Shown one piece after another: positions 1-6,388 of a stretch of DNA of 23,679 nt. A program made the translations under genes and the position numbers. The notes under the pieces are model-generated. The model was not told where the DNA came from. It saw nothing but the letters and a program-made list of their open reading frames with translations, and searched no databases. Numbering within the stretch: position 1 is the stretch's first letter; each line of letters begins with the position of its first letter. Source of the DNA: DATGKD01 sp035294855 (lineage in GTDB: Bacteria > Actinomycetota > Acidimicrobiia > Acidimicrobiales > UBA8190); contig DATGKD010000019.1 in NCBI GenBank assembly GCA_035294855.1, forward strand, positions 1 to 23,679, given 5' to 3'.

Positions 1-168
1 GTCGCCCGTGTGATGGCCAATCTGCGCCCCGGAGAGATCGTCTTGATGCACGTCGGGGCCAATCCGAACGACCACTCCACACTCGACGCGGACGCCCTGC
101 CCTCGGTCATCAGTGCCGTCCGGAACGCGGGCTACTCGTTCGTGAACCTCAACGCGCTGCTGGATTGA
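1..168 (+). CDS. Polysaccharide deacetylase family protein, C-terminal fragment
   Basis: Only the last 55 codons lie in the window, and the gene begins upstream of base 1. The frame ends in TGA at 166-168. The visible part reads EIVLMHVGAN, then ALPSVISAVRNAGYSFVNL, then a short tail. This matches the end of the NodB/polysaccharide deacetylase barrel, where a buried strand with a late His (LMH) is followed by a helix and a GYxFVxL strand. The family removes acetyl or similar groups from peptidoglycan or other glycans, usually outside the membrane. The metal-binding motifs are upstream and not visible, so activity and substrate cannot be judged. The family call rests on a short tail. Confidence 0.65.
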   Translation, partial: VARVMANLRPGEIVLMHVGANPNDHSTLDADALPSVISAVRNAGYSFVNLNALLD

Positions 169-368
169 CATCAGCTTCGAGGCATGCGTGCCGGCGCGGC
201 TGCGCTCCGTCACCAGGCCCGATCATGCCCTGCGGGTCCCGTACCAACGCGGCCGGAAGGCCCCCTATGCAGCACGGGCATGCGATGAATGGGACTTTCT
301 CCTCTTTCGGTCGGCCACGGGGTGGACGACTCTCGGATCAGATCGATGTCGGACGGTTCGAAGGAGTC
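169..368. other. Intergenic region, 200 bp
   Basis: This gap separates the deacetylase stop from the likely start of the next gene. Several start codons allow an in-frame extension of the downstream gene through it (from 165), but the residues read as arginine- and proline-rich out-of-frame sequence, so I treat it as noncoding. It contains GGGACTTT at 291-298, which resembles one half of the DosR-box palindrome; the second half is not preserved. No convincing -35/-10 pair was seen. Confidence 0.45.
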
Positions 369-986
369 ATGGTGGAGATTCTGATGACGGACGTGTCGTG
401 GGCCCCCGCTCGAACGATGGCAGACGAACTCCGCGAACACGGCTACGTGGTCCACACCTGTCGCGACGAGCAGGACCCCGATGCCCCTTCGTGCGCAGCC
501 CTGCGGCATGCCGACTGTCCGCTCGACCGCTACCCCATCGATGCCGCCGTCGTGGTCGGCCCGCCGCCCAGCACCGATCACCTCGCCGACGCTGGTCTGT
601 GCGCGCTGCGCCGCCGGATCCCCGTCGTCCTGGTCGACCGACCGGGTGATCCTCTGGAGGCCTGGGCGTCGGATTCGACCACTCGGTCGAGAGCGATCGC
701 CAGCATCGGCGCTCTCGAGGGTGTCGGGCTCCCGGGCCATACCGCGGAGGCCCGTCGTACTCTCGACGAAGAACTGACCCGCCAAGGGCGCTCCCCATCG
801 GAGGTCGGCGTCGTCGTCCGCCGCCGGAACGGGGGCCTGCTGATCGAGCTCTCGCCCCACGAGTCGCTGCGCCCACACGATACGGAACGGCTCGCAGTGC
901 ACGTGGCCCAGCGCGTGAGAGCTTTCGATCCCTGGGCGAGGACGATCGACGTCACCGTCGAAAGCACCGACGAACCCCACCGCTGA
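369..986 (+). CDS. Uncharacterised protein with receiver-like N-terminal fold
   Basis: This 205-residue protein is not assigned to a named family. The start at 369 (or GTG 372) is chosen because AAGGAG lies at 361-366; the GTG has the better spacing. Residues 2-9 (VEILMTDV), a helix with EHGYVV, 58-63 (DAAVVV) and 85-90 (PVVLVD) alternate like a CheY-type receiver domain, but the phospho-acceptor and Lys signature are not recognisable. Cysteines at 31, 42, 50 and 78, including an ADCPLD motif, are notable. The C-terminal part (VGVVVRRRNGGLLIEL ... FDPWARTIDVTVE) looks like a separate small alpha/beta domain. It may be a degenerate, non-phosphorylated regulator; this is inference. It converges on the DUF4436-like gene. 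Confidence 0.7.
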   Translation: MVEILMTDVSWAPARTMADELREHGYVVHTCRDEQDPDAPSCAALRHADCPLDRYPIDAAVVVGPPPSTDHLADAGLCALRRRIPVVLVDRPGDPLEAWASDSTTRSRAIASIGALEGVGLPGHTAEARRTLDEELTRQGRSPSEVGVVVRRRNGGLLIELSPHESLRPHDTERLAVHVAQRVRAFDPWARTIDVTVESTDEPHR

Positions 987-1004
987 CATCACGAGGTGCC
1001 CCGG

Positions 1005-1025
1005 GGGACACGAACCGAGTGTCCC
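1005..1025. terminator. Hairpin between convergent genes
   Basis: The arms GGGACAC (1005-1011) and GTGTCCC (1019-1025) are perfectly complementary around a 7-nt loop, and a G-U pair can extend the stem by one. It lies in the 57-bp gap between two converging stop codons, so it could end transcription from both sides. There is no T-tract on either strand. Confidence 0.5.
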
Positions 1026-1043
1026 TGGGCCCTGGCGGCGCGA

Positions 1044-2099
1044 TCAGGCGATTTCCGAGAAGACCTCGAGGCCCGAGTCGGTGTCTTCGAACGTCTCAGT
1101 CGCGCGGGGGACGGCGGCCCCCCGGTCGGCGGCCCCCGATTCCGTGTTGACCTGCGCCCACATGAGGGCGAGCCCTCGCAACGCCAGCACGACCAAGAGG
1201 AGGAGTATCAAGAGCGTGAGGATGAGATCCACCGCCGTCGAGTCAGGCGGATAGCCCCCCACGAGAAGCGTTCGCACTCCCCAGACACCGAGCACCACCA
1301 CTCCCACGGTCGCGATCACCTCTTTGAACGCCCGCGTCAGGACGCTGTAGACACCGGCGATCGCGATGAACACGATGATGAAGACGGTGAGGGCCTGCAG
1401 ATAGAACGGGCGAGAAAGGTCCACCGTCGCCAGCACGGCCATCTGCGCACCGACGAACCTCGGGTGGCTCGACAGGTCCTTTGGGGTCGCCAGGTCGAGT
1501 CTCGGCAGCTTTTCGTCGAGGCTCACGTCGAGTTGCGACCGGGCAGCTCGCGGGCTGAGTGAGACCGTTTGACCGTCAGCGGTCTTCTCGGCCAGCCCCA
1601 GTCCGAGAAGCAGGCGGTAGTGGTCGAACGGGTAAGCACCGAGCCCGCCTGAGACCGGCAGCGTGACCGACGAGTCGAACTCGCCATCCGTCGGCACCGC
1701 GACGTCGGTGGAAGGTGGAGCGCCATCGGCGCCTTGCGGATTCGCGCGAACGGAGAAGACCTGGAGGACTTGACCCGCTCCGCAATCCGCGTCGCAGCGC
1801 CGGTCGCCGGTCAACGCGAGCGTGACTGTTTGAGCGGATTCGTCGATTGCCGTCAGCCGGATGTTGAGAGCGGTCGACGTGGCGGCGTTCGGCGAAGGAA
1901 CCGCCAGGTGAAAGACGTTTGCTGCCTCCGGGTGCTTCAGGCTCCCCGCCAGTGAGGCGATGGCGAATGGCGACGCCGCTGCCGCCAGCAGGACCGCCAC
2001 GAGAAGCACGACGAATCCCATGCGTTCAAGGCTCGTCCGCCCCCGGCCTCGGGTTTGGCGTCCGGAGACCGAGGCGCGCCCTTCCCCCGCGTTCGCCAT
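1044..2099 (-). CDS. DUF4436-like integral membrane protein
   Basis: This 351-residue protein has one N-terminal membrane segment (about 28-50), a large extracytoplasmic domain (about 55-230) and three closely spaced C-terminal segments (about 237-254, 259-280, 288-310). The outer domain holds a possible disulfide pair (Cys102, Cys106) and the motif YPFDHY at 156-161. YPFD before a beta-rich stretch, and VWGVRTLL...GYPPDSTAVD between the last segments, are what I know from DUF4436 proteins of mycobacteria and relatives. Function is unknown. Start ATG 2099 is the most upstream; Met27, just before the first membrane segment, is an alternative. It is transcribed alone, divergent from the hydrolase at 2215. 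Confidence 0.65.
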   Translation of the reverse strand: MANAGEGRASVSGRQTRGRGRTSLERMGFVVLLVAVLLAAAASPFAIASLAGSLKHPEAANVFHLAVPSPNAATSTALNIRLTAIDESAQTVTLALTGDRRCDADCGAGQVLQVFSVRANPQGADGAPPSTDVAVPTDGEFDSSVTLPVSGGLGAYPFDHYRLLLGLGLAEKTADGQTVSLSPRAARSQLDVSLDEKLPRLDLATPKDLSSHPRFVGAQMAVLATVDLSRPFYLQALTVFIIVFIAIAGVYSVLTRAFKEVIATVGVVVLGVWGVRTLLVGGYPPDSTAVDLILTLLILLLLVVLALRGLALMWAQVNTESGAADRGAAVPRATETFEDTDSGLEVFSEIA

Positions 2100-2154
2100 G
2101 CTCGTTTATCGACGGCGTCCTGACCCCGGTTGAGCCGCACTCGCTGGCAGCGTC

Positions 2155-2179
2155 CCGTGACCGTCCGGGATACTCACGG
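2155..2179. promoter_or_regulatory. Inverted repeat at the probable hydrolase promoter
   Basis: CCGTGA (2155-2160) and TCACGG (2174-2179) form a spaced dyad. It overlaps GATACT (2169-2174), a possible -10 box for the plus-strand hydrolase. No convincing -35 box was found. GGGAGG lies at about 2201-2206, suitably upstream of ATG 2215. The 115-bp divergent gap also has to hold the promoter of the minus-strand DUF4436-like gene. Confidence 0.3.
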
Positions 2180-2214
2180 CAGGCGGGACTCACTGAAATC
2201 GGGAGGACCACGTC

Positions 2215-3051
2215 ATGGAGTCGTTCACCAACGAGGGGCTCACCTTCGAGGTCACCGATTCGGGGCCCGCTGACGGCCGCACGGTGATCGCGCTCCACGG
2301 GTTCCCCGAGGATCGCCACTGTTGGCGTGGTCTGGCCGGCCACCTGGCTGGCTCAGGTCACCGGGTCGTCGCGTTCGACCAGCGGGGGTATTCGCCGGGA
2401 GCCAGCCCTGCTGGCCGGCGGCCGTACCGCATCGAGCACCTGACCGCCGACGTCCTGGCACTGGCCGACCAGGCGGGGTCACCGACGTTCGACGTGGTCG
2501 GCCACGACTGGGGCGCCGTGATCGCCTGGCAGCTCGCTGCCGCCCACCCTGAGCGTGTCCGCACCCTGACGGTGCTGTCGGTCCCGCACCCGCGGGCGTT
2601 CCGGAAGGCGATGGTGACGAGCACCCAGGTGCTCCACTCCTGGTACATGGCGTTCTTCCAGCTTCCCCGCCTGCCGGAGCGGGTGTTGGGCGTGCGGGGT
2701 GGGCGCATGCTGGCGGACAGCCTCGTCAGCAGCGGGCTCGATCGGGCCACCGCCGAGCGTTATGCCGCGCGGGCCGCGACGCCCGGAGCGCTGACGGGGC
2801 CGATCAACTGGTATCGGGGGTTGCCGTTCGGCGCCCGGGACCTGCCGGGACCGGTGTCAGTCCCCACGCTGTACGTCTGGGGGTCGCGGGACCGCTTCGT
2901 GACCCCGGCCGCGGCCCGGCGATGCGGCGAGTACGTGACCGGGCCCTACCGCTTCGTCGATCTGGAAGGACAGACCCACTGGCTGCACATCGAGGGCGCC
3001 GGCCAGATCGCTCTGCTCGTGCTCGAGCATCTCCGAACGTCGGTCTCCTGA
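2215..3051 (+). CDS. Alpha/beta hydrolase, epoxide hydrolase-like
   Basis: The 278-residue protein is a single alpha/beta hydrolase fold. HGFP at 28-31 supplies the oxyanion-hole segment. GHDWGA at 96-101 places Asp98 at the nucleophile elbow, as in epoxide hydrolases and haloalkane dehalogenases rather than Ser esterases. Asp226 (WGSRDRF) and His255 (THW) complete a plausible triad. NWYRG around Tyr200 fits the lid tyrosine that activates the epoxide oxygen, and this favours epoxide hydrolase over dehalogenase. It would hydrolyse an epoxide to a diol in the cytoplasm; the substrate is unknown. The length is usual for bacterial members. The SD GGGAGG supports ATG 2215. Its stop lies 5 bp from the stop of the convergent TetR gene. 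Confidence 0.85.
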   Translation: MESFTNEGLTFEVTDSGPADGRTVIALHGFPEDRHCWRGLAGHLAGSGHRVVAFDQRGYSPGASPAGRRPYRIEHLTADVLALADQAGSPTFDVVGHDWGAVIAWQLAAAHPERVRTLTVLSVPHPRAFRKAMVTSTQVLHSWYMAFFQLPRLPERVLGVRGGRMLADSLVSSGLDRATAERYAARAATPGALTGPINWYRGLPFGARDLPGPVSVPTLYVWGSRDRFVTPAAARRCGEYVTGPYRFVDLEGQTHWLHIEGAGQIALLVLEHLRTSVS

Positions 3052-3056
3052 AAGAC

Positions 3057-3713
3057 TCAGCGCTGGTCCTGTGCGAGAAGCTGGTCGGTGAGGATCTCCC
3101 TCAACCACTTTTCGTACCGCTCGCCATTCCAGCCCCGATCGAGGACGAGCAAGCCGTAGACCTCGGGGGACGCAAGTGCGTGGACGATGTCGGCGGCGTC
3201 GCGTTCTCGCAGACCGGGGCGCAACGCCTTGGAACGGGCGAGTGATCGGGCGATCCGCCGCTGACCCTCGTGCCGTTGCCGGGCGATTTCAGCGAGCAAC
3301 ACCGCCGCGCCGCCGTCGGATCGGGCCGCATCGGCGAGGATGCGGTGGACGGGGGCGGCGCGGACCATCAAGCCGCGCAGCAGAGCGGCGAATCCGGCGA
3401 GTTGGTTCTTCGGGTCGGGATCCTCGAGAAGCGACCGGACGTTCGGTCGATCCACCATCGCGACCGCCTGGTCGTCGCCCACGATCGAAACGTCGAGTAC
3501 CGCCTTCAGGATCCCGAGCTTCGAGGCGAACAGCCGGTAGACCGTCGCCTGAGGCGTGTCCGACAGATCGCTGATCGCCTCGATCGTCGTCGCTCCGTAG
3601 CCGCGCTCGAGGAAGAGCGTCCGGGCCGCGTCGACCACGGCTGCCCGGGTGCGCCGGGTCCTCGCCTGCCCGGCGGCTCCCTCGGGAGAAGGGGCCTTGA
3701 CATCCCCGTCCAT
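3057..3713 (-). CDS. TetR/AcrR family transcriptional regulator
   Basis: This is a 218-residue repressor-type protein. Residues about 20-70 form the TetR N-domain: RTRAAVVDAARTLFLERGYGATTIEAI, then the helix-turn-helix with TPQATVYRLFASK. The C-terminal helical domain (about 80-210), which would bind a ligand and form the dimer, is not specific enough to name a ligand. It is divergent from the VOC/DUF1275 genes and a palindrome lies between them, so it most likely represses them and itself. The start ATG 3713 has no SD. A TACTCT -10-like box ends 7 nt upstream, suggesting a leaderless or nearly leaderless transcript. Confidence 0.88.
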   Translation of the reverse strand: MDGDVKAPSPEGAAGQARTRRTRAAVVDAARTLFLERGYGATTIEAISDLSDTPQATVYRLFASKLGILKAVLDVSIVGDDQAVAMVDRPNVRSLLEDPDPKNQLAGFAALLRGLMVRAAPVHRILADAARSDGGAAVLLAEIARQRHEGQRRIARSLARSKALRPGLRERDAADIVHALASPEVYGLLVLDRGWNGERYEKWLREILTDQLLAQDQR

Positions 3714-3720
3714 GGATGTG

Positions 3721-3726
3721 AGAGTA
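3721..3726 (-). promoter_or_regulatory. Putative -10 box of the TetR gene
   Basis: On the minus strand this reads TACTCT, matching the actinobacterial TANNNT pattern. Seven bases separate it from ATG 3713, so transcription should start at or one base before the start codon. The palindrome at 3729-3745 begins just upstream, where repressor would block polymerase. Confidence 0.4.
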
Positions 3727-3728
3727 GC

Positions 3729-3745
3729 ACTATCAAAATGATAGT
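3729..3745. promoter_or_regulatory. Palindromic operator between TetR and VOC genes
   Basis: ACTATCA (3729-3735), AAA, TGATAGT (3739-3745) is a perfect 7-bp inverted repeat with a 3-bp centre, in a locally AT-rich patch of an otherwise GC-rich sequence. Size and position fit a TetR-type operator serving both directions. For the plus strand, GACAAT (3759-3764) could be the -10 box of the VOC operon, giving a leader of about 20 nt that carries the SD sequence AGGAGG just before ATG 3792. Confidence 0.6.
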
Positions 3746-3791
3746 TGTACTACCACTAGACAATTCGACCCAGGGAATCTGAGGAGGAACG

Positions 3792-4148
3792 ATGACGAGC
3801 ACTTCCAACGAGGGCATCAAGACCGTGCTGCACCCCGTATCCGACCTGGCCAAGGCCAAGGCGGTGTACGCCGCGCTGCTCGGCCAGCAGCCGCAGGCCG
3901 ACTCGGAGTACTACGTGGGTTTCGACGTGGCCGGCCAACACATCGGCCTCGTGCCTGGCGGCGGGCCGCAGGGCATGACCTCGCCGATCGCGTACTGGCA
4001 CGTGTCCGACATCGAGGCGAAGCTCGCCGAGGTCACGGCGGCGGGAGCGACCGTGAAGGAGGCCCCGCACAACGTCGGCGGCGGCAGGCTCGTCGCTTCC
4101 TTCACTGACCCTGACGGCAACGTCTTGGGTCTGGTCCAGGACCGATAA
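3792..4148 (+). CDS. VOC family (glyoxalase-like) protein, single domain
   Basis: This 118-residue protein has the two beta-alpha-beta-beta-beta modules of one vicinal-oxygen-chelate domain: KTVLHPVSDLAKAKAVYAALLG (about 10-31), YYVGFDVAGQHIGLVPG (40-56), PIAYWHVSDIEAKLAEVTAAGATV (65-88) and FTDPDGNVLGLVQ (104-116). His14 and residues near the end of the domain could bind metal. Relatives include glyoxalases, dioxygenases and fosfomycin- or bleomycin-resistance proteins, so the reaction cannot be named. The SD AGGAGG precedes ATG 3792. It is the first gene of a likely three-gene unit with the 4226 and 4911 genes, divergent from the TetR gene. Confidence 0.85.
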   Translation: MTSTSNEGIKTVLHPVSDLAKAKAVYAALLGQQPQADSEYYVGFDVAGQHIGLVPGGGPQGMTSPIAYWHVSDIEAKLAEVTAAGATVKEAPHNVGGGRLVASFTDPDGNVLGLVQDR

Positions 4149-4155
4149 CCCGCCT

Positions 4156-4190
<35 letters not shown>

Positions 4191-4225
4191 CGCCATCACG
4201 CGCCCCGGTCACGAAAGGATCTGCA

Positions 4226-4897
4226 ATGCCATCGATCGAATCCATCACTCTCGAGGTGCCCGACCCCACAGCTGCCAGCGCGTTCTACGCCACTGCCTTC
4301 GGTTTGATCGGCCAGCTGCGAGTGCGCGCGTCGGACTCACCGACAGACGGCTTCCGCGGCTTCACGCTCTCGCTCGTGGTGTCCCAGCCGTCCACGGTCG
4401 ACGCCCTGGTGGGATCCGCCCTCGGTGCGGGAGCGACGCCGTTGAAGCCGCTCAAGAAGGGCTTCTGGGGCTACGGCGGTGTTGTCCGGGCACCCGACGG
4501 GTCGATCTGGAAGGTCGCCACGTCATCGAAGAAGGACACCGGCCCCACGACTCGGGAGATCGACGACATGGTCCTCCTGCTGGGTGTCGAGGACGTCATC
4601 GCGAGCAAGCGGTTCTACGTCGACCACGGTCTCGCCGTGGCGAGGAGCTTCGGGCGCAGGTACGTCGAGTTCGCAACGCCGTCGTCGCCGGTGAAGCTGG
4701 CGCTCTACGGCCGTCGTGCGCTGGCCAAGGATGCGGGTGTCTCCCCGGAGGGCGGAGGGTCGCACCGCATCGTCATCCGCAGCGACGCCGGACCGTTCAC
4801 CGACGCGGATGGCTTCGTGTGGGAAGCGGCTGAGACCCAGGGTGACCTCGACGAGCCCTCCGCTGACGGTCGCACGAAGGCGGGCCGCCTCTCCTGA
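4226..4897 (+). CDS. Two-domain VOC (glyoxalase-like) protein
   Basis: The 223 residues hold two VOC-like halves. The first (about 3-102) starts IESITLEVPDPTAASAFYATAFGL and ends GGVVRAPDGSIWKVATSS. The second (about 110-208) starts IDDMVLLLGVEDVIASKRFYVDHGL and ends FTDADGFVWEAAE. The second half is shorter than a full domain, as I recall for a group of actinobacterial glyoxalase-annotated proteins of this size. Metal ligands are not obvious, so the protein may bind rather than convert its ligand. An AAAGGA SD precedes ATG 4226. The gene ends in tandem stops TGA TAG, which sit in the loop of a perfect hairpin leading into the DUF1275 gene. Confidence 0.8.
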   Translation: MPSIESITLEVPDPTAASAFYATAFGLIGQLRVRASDSPTDGFRGFTLSLVVSQPSTVDALVGSALGAGATPLKPLKKGFWGYGGVVRAPDGSIWKVATSSKKDTGPTTREIDDMVLLLGVEDVIASKRFYVDHGLAVARSFGRRYVEFATPSSPVKLALYGRRALAKDAGVSPEGGGSHRIVIRSDAGPFTDADGFVWEAAETQGDLDEPSADGRTKAGRLS

Positions 4898-4910
4898 TAG
4901 AGAGGCGGCC
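4883..4910 (+). promoter_or_regulatory. Perfect hairpin spanning VOC stop and DUF1275 ribosome-binding site
   Basis: GGCCGCCTCTC (4883-4893) and GAGAGGCGGCC (4900-4910) are perfectly complementary over 11 bp with a 6-nt loop. The TGA stop of the upstream gene (4895-4897) lies in the loop. The only SD-like sequence for the next gene (GAGAGG, 4900-4905) is in the right arm, which abuts ATG 4911. The structure would hide the SD until a ribosome finishing the upstream gene opens the stem, so translational coupling is the likely role. A terminator is less likely because no T-tract follows and a start codon comes at once. Confidence 0.7.
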
Positions 4911-5630
4911 ATGCACAGGGACGCGCTCGGGCCCGTGCTGCTCGCCGATGAGCGGCACGGGCCGCTCCCTGCGCTCCTGCTGGCCCTCACCGTCGTCACC
5001 GGATTGGTCGATGCCGTCAGCATCCTCAGCCTCGGCCGCGTCTTCGTGGCCAACATGACCGGCAACGTCGTGTTCCTCGGCTTTGCCCTGGCAGGCGCAC
5101 CCGGCTTTTCGCTGGGGGCATCGCTGAGCGCCCTGGCAGGATTTCTTGTCGGCGCCGGGGTTGGCGGTCGTGTCGGCCGGCGCCTCCGGTGGCATCGTGG
5201 GCGCCTCCTGCTCACGGGAGCCTCCGGTGAGCTGCTGTGTGTTGCCATCGGGCTCGCGATCGTCGCCAGCGCCCCGCGTCATCTCGGGTCGGCCGTGCAG
5301 GACGGTACGGCCGCGGTCGTGGCCGTGGCCCTCGGCATCCAGAACGCCGTCGTGCGTGTCCTCGCTGTCCCCGATCTGACGACGACGGTGCTCACCCTCA
5401 CCCTCACCGGTTTGGCCGCCGATGTCCGGCAAGGCTTCACCCCGGCGAGCCTGCGCCGCCTGCTCGCCGTGGCGACGATGTTCGCTGGGGCCGCCACGGG
5501 GGCAGCGCTCGTGCTGAACATCGGTCCGGCGGCCGCGTTGAGCGCCGCCACCGGGGTCCTGGCTCTCGTGGTGGCGGCGGTGTGGGCACTGGTGCGCGTT
5601 GACCGTGCCTGGTTCGCGCCACCGAACTGA
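4911..5630 (+). CDS. DUF1275 (YoaK-type) membrane protein
   Basis: The 239-residue protein is mostly hydrophobic, with about six membrane segments. The family hallmark is clear near the N-terminus: VTGLVDAVSILSLGRVFVANMTGN, followed by VVFLGFALAG. A second conserved segment, GIQNAVVRVLAVPDLTTTVLTLTLTGL, lies in the middle. DUF1275 proteins are small inner-membrane proteins of unknown, possibly transport, function. ATG 4911 is chosen because the reading frame upstream overlaps the VOC gene and is not hydrophobic. It is third in the TetR-controlled unit, 13 bp after the VOC stop and joined to it by the 4883-4910 hairpin. Confidence 0.85.
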   Translation: MHRDALGPVLLADERHGPLPALLLALTVVTGLVDAVSILSLGRVFVANMTGNVVFLGFALAGAPGFSLGASLSALAGFLVGAGVGGRVGRRLRWHRGRLLLTGASGELLCVAIGLAIVASAPRHLGSAVQDGTAAVVAVALGIQNAVVRVLAVPDLTTTVLTLTLTGLAADVRQGFTPASLRRLLAVATMFAGAATGAALVLNIGPAAALSAATGVLALVVAAVWALVRVDRAWFAPPN

Positions 5631-5643
5631 GCGACGGCTCACC

Positions 5644-5697
5644 GACGGCGCCGTCCCGTGCGACATCTCGCCGGAGATGGCAATCGCCGGTGAGATG
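5644..5697. promoter_or_regulatory. Two inverted repeats in the gap after the DUF1275 gene
   Basis: GACGGCGCCGTC (5644-5655) is a perfect 12-bp palindrome. Nine bases later, CATCTCGCCGG (5664-5674) and CCGGTGAGATG (5687-5697) form an 11-bp inverted repeat with one G-T mismatch and a 12-nt loop. They may end the upstream operon or serve as operator for the secreted-protein gene at 5753; without a T-tract the choice is open. The rest of the 122-bp gap shows TATGAC (5739-5744), a weak -10 candidate. Confidence 0.45.
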
Positions 5698-5752
5698 ACG
5701 GACGATGCCGCACGTGAAGGACCGGGGGGCCCTCGCCGTATGACCGACCGCC

Positions 5753-6367
5753 GTGGCTCCCCGCGTCGTTCCCCGAAGCTTGCTCCGCCGTCAAGCATCA
5801 TCGCTCGTCACCGCCGGCATGTTCGCCCTCGCCTTGGCGTTCGGGGCACGGAATGCCGTTGCCGACACCGGTGACTCCGGTGGGCCGTTCGCCTGGTCGA
5901 AACCCATGTCGGCGCCGTCCGGATGGCATCGCCTTGTGGTCGCGGGTGGCGAGGCGTCGTTGTCCTACCCCCCGGGCTTCACCCCGGCGACGAGCGACCC
6001 CGGCGCCGCGTCGGCGGCGCTCGGCCCGGCACCGGCCTATCGCGCCTACCTGAACGTCACACCCCGCCAAGGTGACGAGCGAACGCAGGACTTTGCCGCC
6101 TTTCGCACCGCCCACCTGCGCGACGAAGGAGACCGGCTGGTGCGCGACGACGGTGGCGCTTCGGGCCTCCACTTCTTCGGCGGAGCCGGGTCGGGGGTCG
6201 CCGACGACTACGTCACCCGCGCCGGATCGCATCACTACGACGAGTTCGCCGTCCTCGTCAGGGGCCGTCGTGACTCCTGGGTCGTGGTGGGCAGCGTGCT
6301 TGCGCCCGACGTCGCGAAGCTGCGCCCGCTCGTCGAACGCGCCATCGACTCGTTCAGGACGAACTGA
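5753..6367 (+). CDS. Secreted PsbP-like protein of unknown function
   Basis: This 204-residue protein starts at GTG 5753, the first start after an in-frame TGA at 5741. It has an N-terminal signal peptide: basic RSLLRRQ, a hydrophobic run to about residue 34, and likely cleavage after NAVA at about 37. The mature part reads SLSYPPGFTPA, AYLNVTPRQGDER, FRTAHLRDEGD, VADDYVTRAGSHHYDE and ends LVERAIDSF. I recall this pattern from widespread actinobacterial exported proteins with a PsbP/Mog1-like fold and no assigned function; that match is from memory. No lipobox cysteine is present, so it should be released or wall-associated. The next gene starts 21 bp downstream. Confidence 0.72.
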   Translation: MAPRVVPRSLLRRQASSLVTAGMFALALAFGARNAVADTGDSGGPFAWSKPMSAPSGWHRLVVAGGEASLSYPPGFTPATSDPGAASAALGPAPAYRAYLNVTPRQGDERTQDFAAFRTAHLRDEGDRLVRDDGGASGLHFFGGAGSGVADDYVTRAGSHHYDEFAVLVRGRRDSWVVVGSVLAPDVAKLRPLVERAIDSFRTN

Positions 6368-6376
6368 CGCGCGTGC

Positions 6377-6382
6377 GACAGT
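6377..6382 (+). promoter_or_regulatory. Putative -10 box of the phosphotransferase gene
   Basis: GACAGT is followed by exactly six bases and then GTG 6389, so a transcript starting at the usual distance would begin on the start codon. The match to the -10 consensus is modest, and GGACGG at 6383-6388 could instead be read as a weak SD. Confidence 0.3.
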
Positions 6383-6388
6383 GGACGG

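Noticed and set aside
291..298. DosR-type half-site GGGACTTT
   Set aside because: The second half of the palindrome is missing, and no DosR-regulated gene can be identified next to it.
3045..3058. Terminator between the hydrolase and TetR genes
   Set aside because: GTCT/AGAC is a 4-bp stem only.
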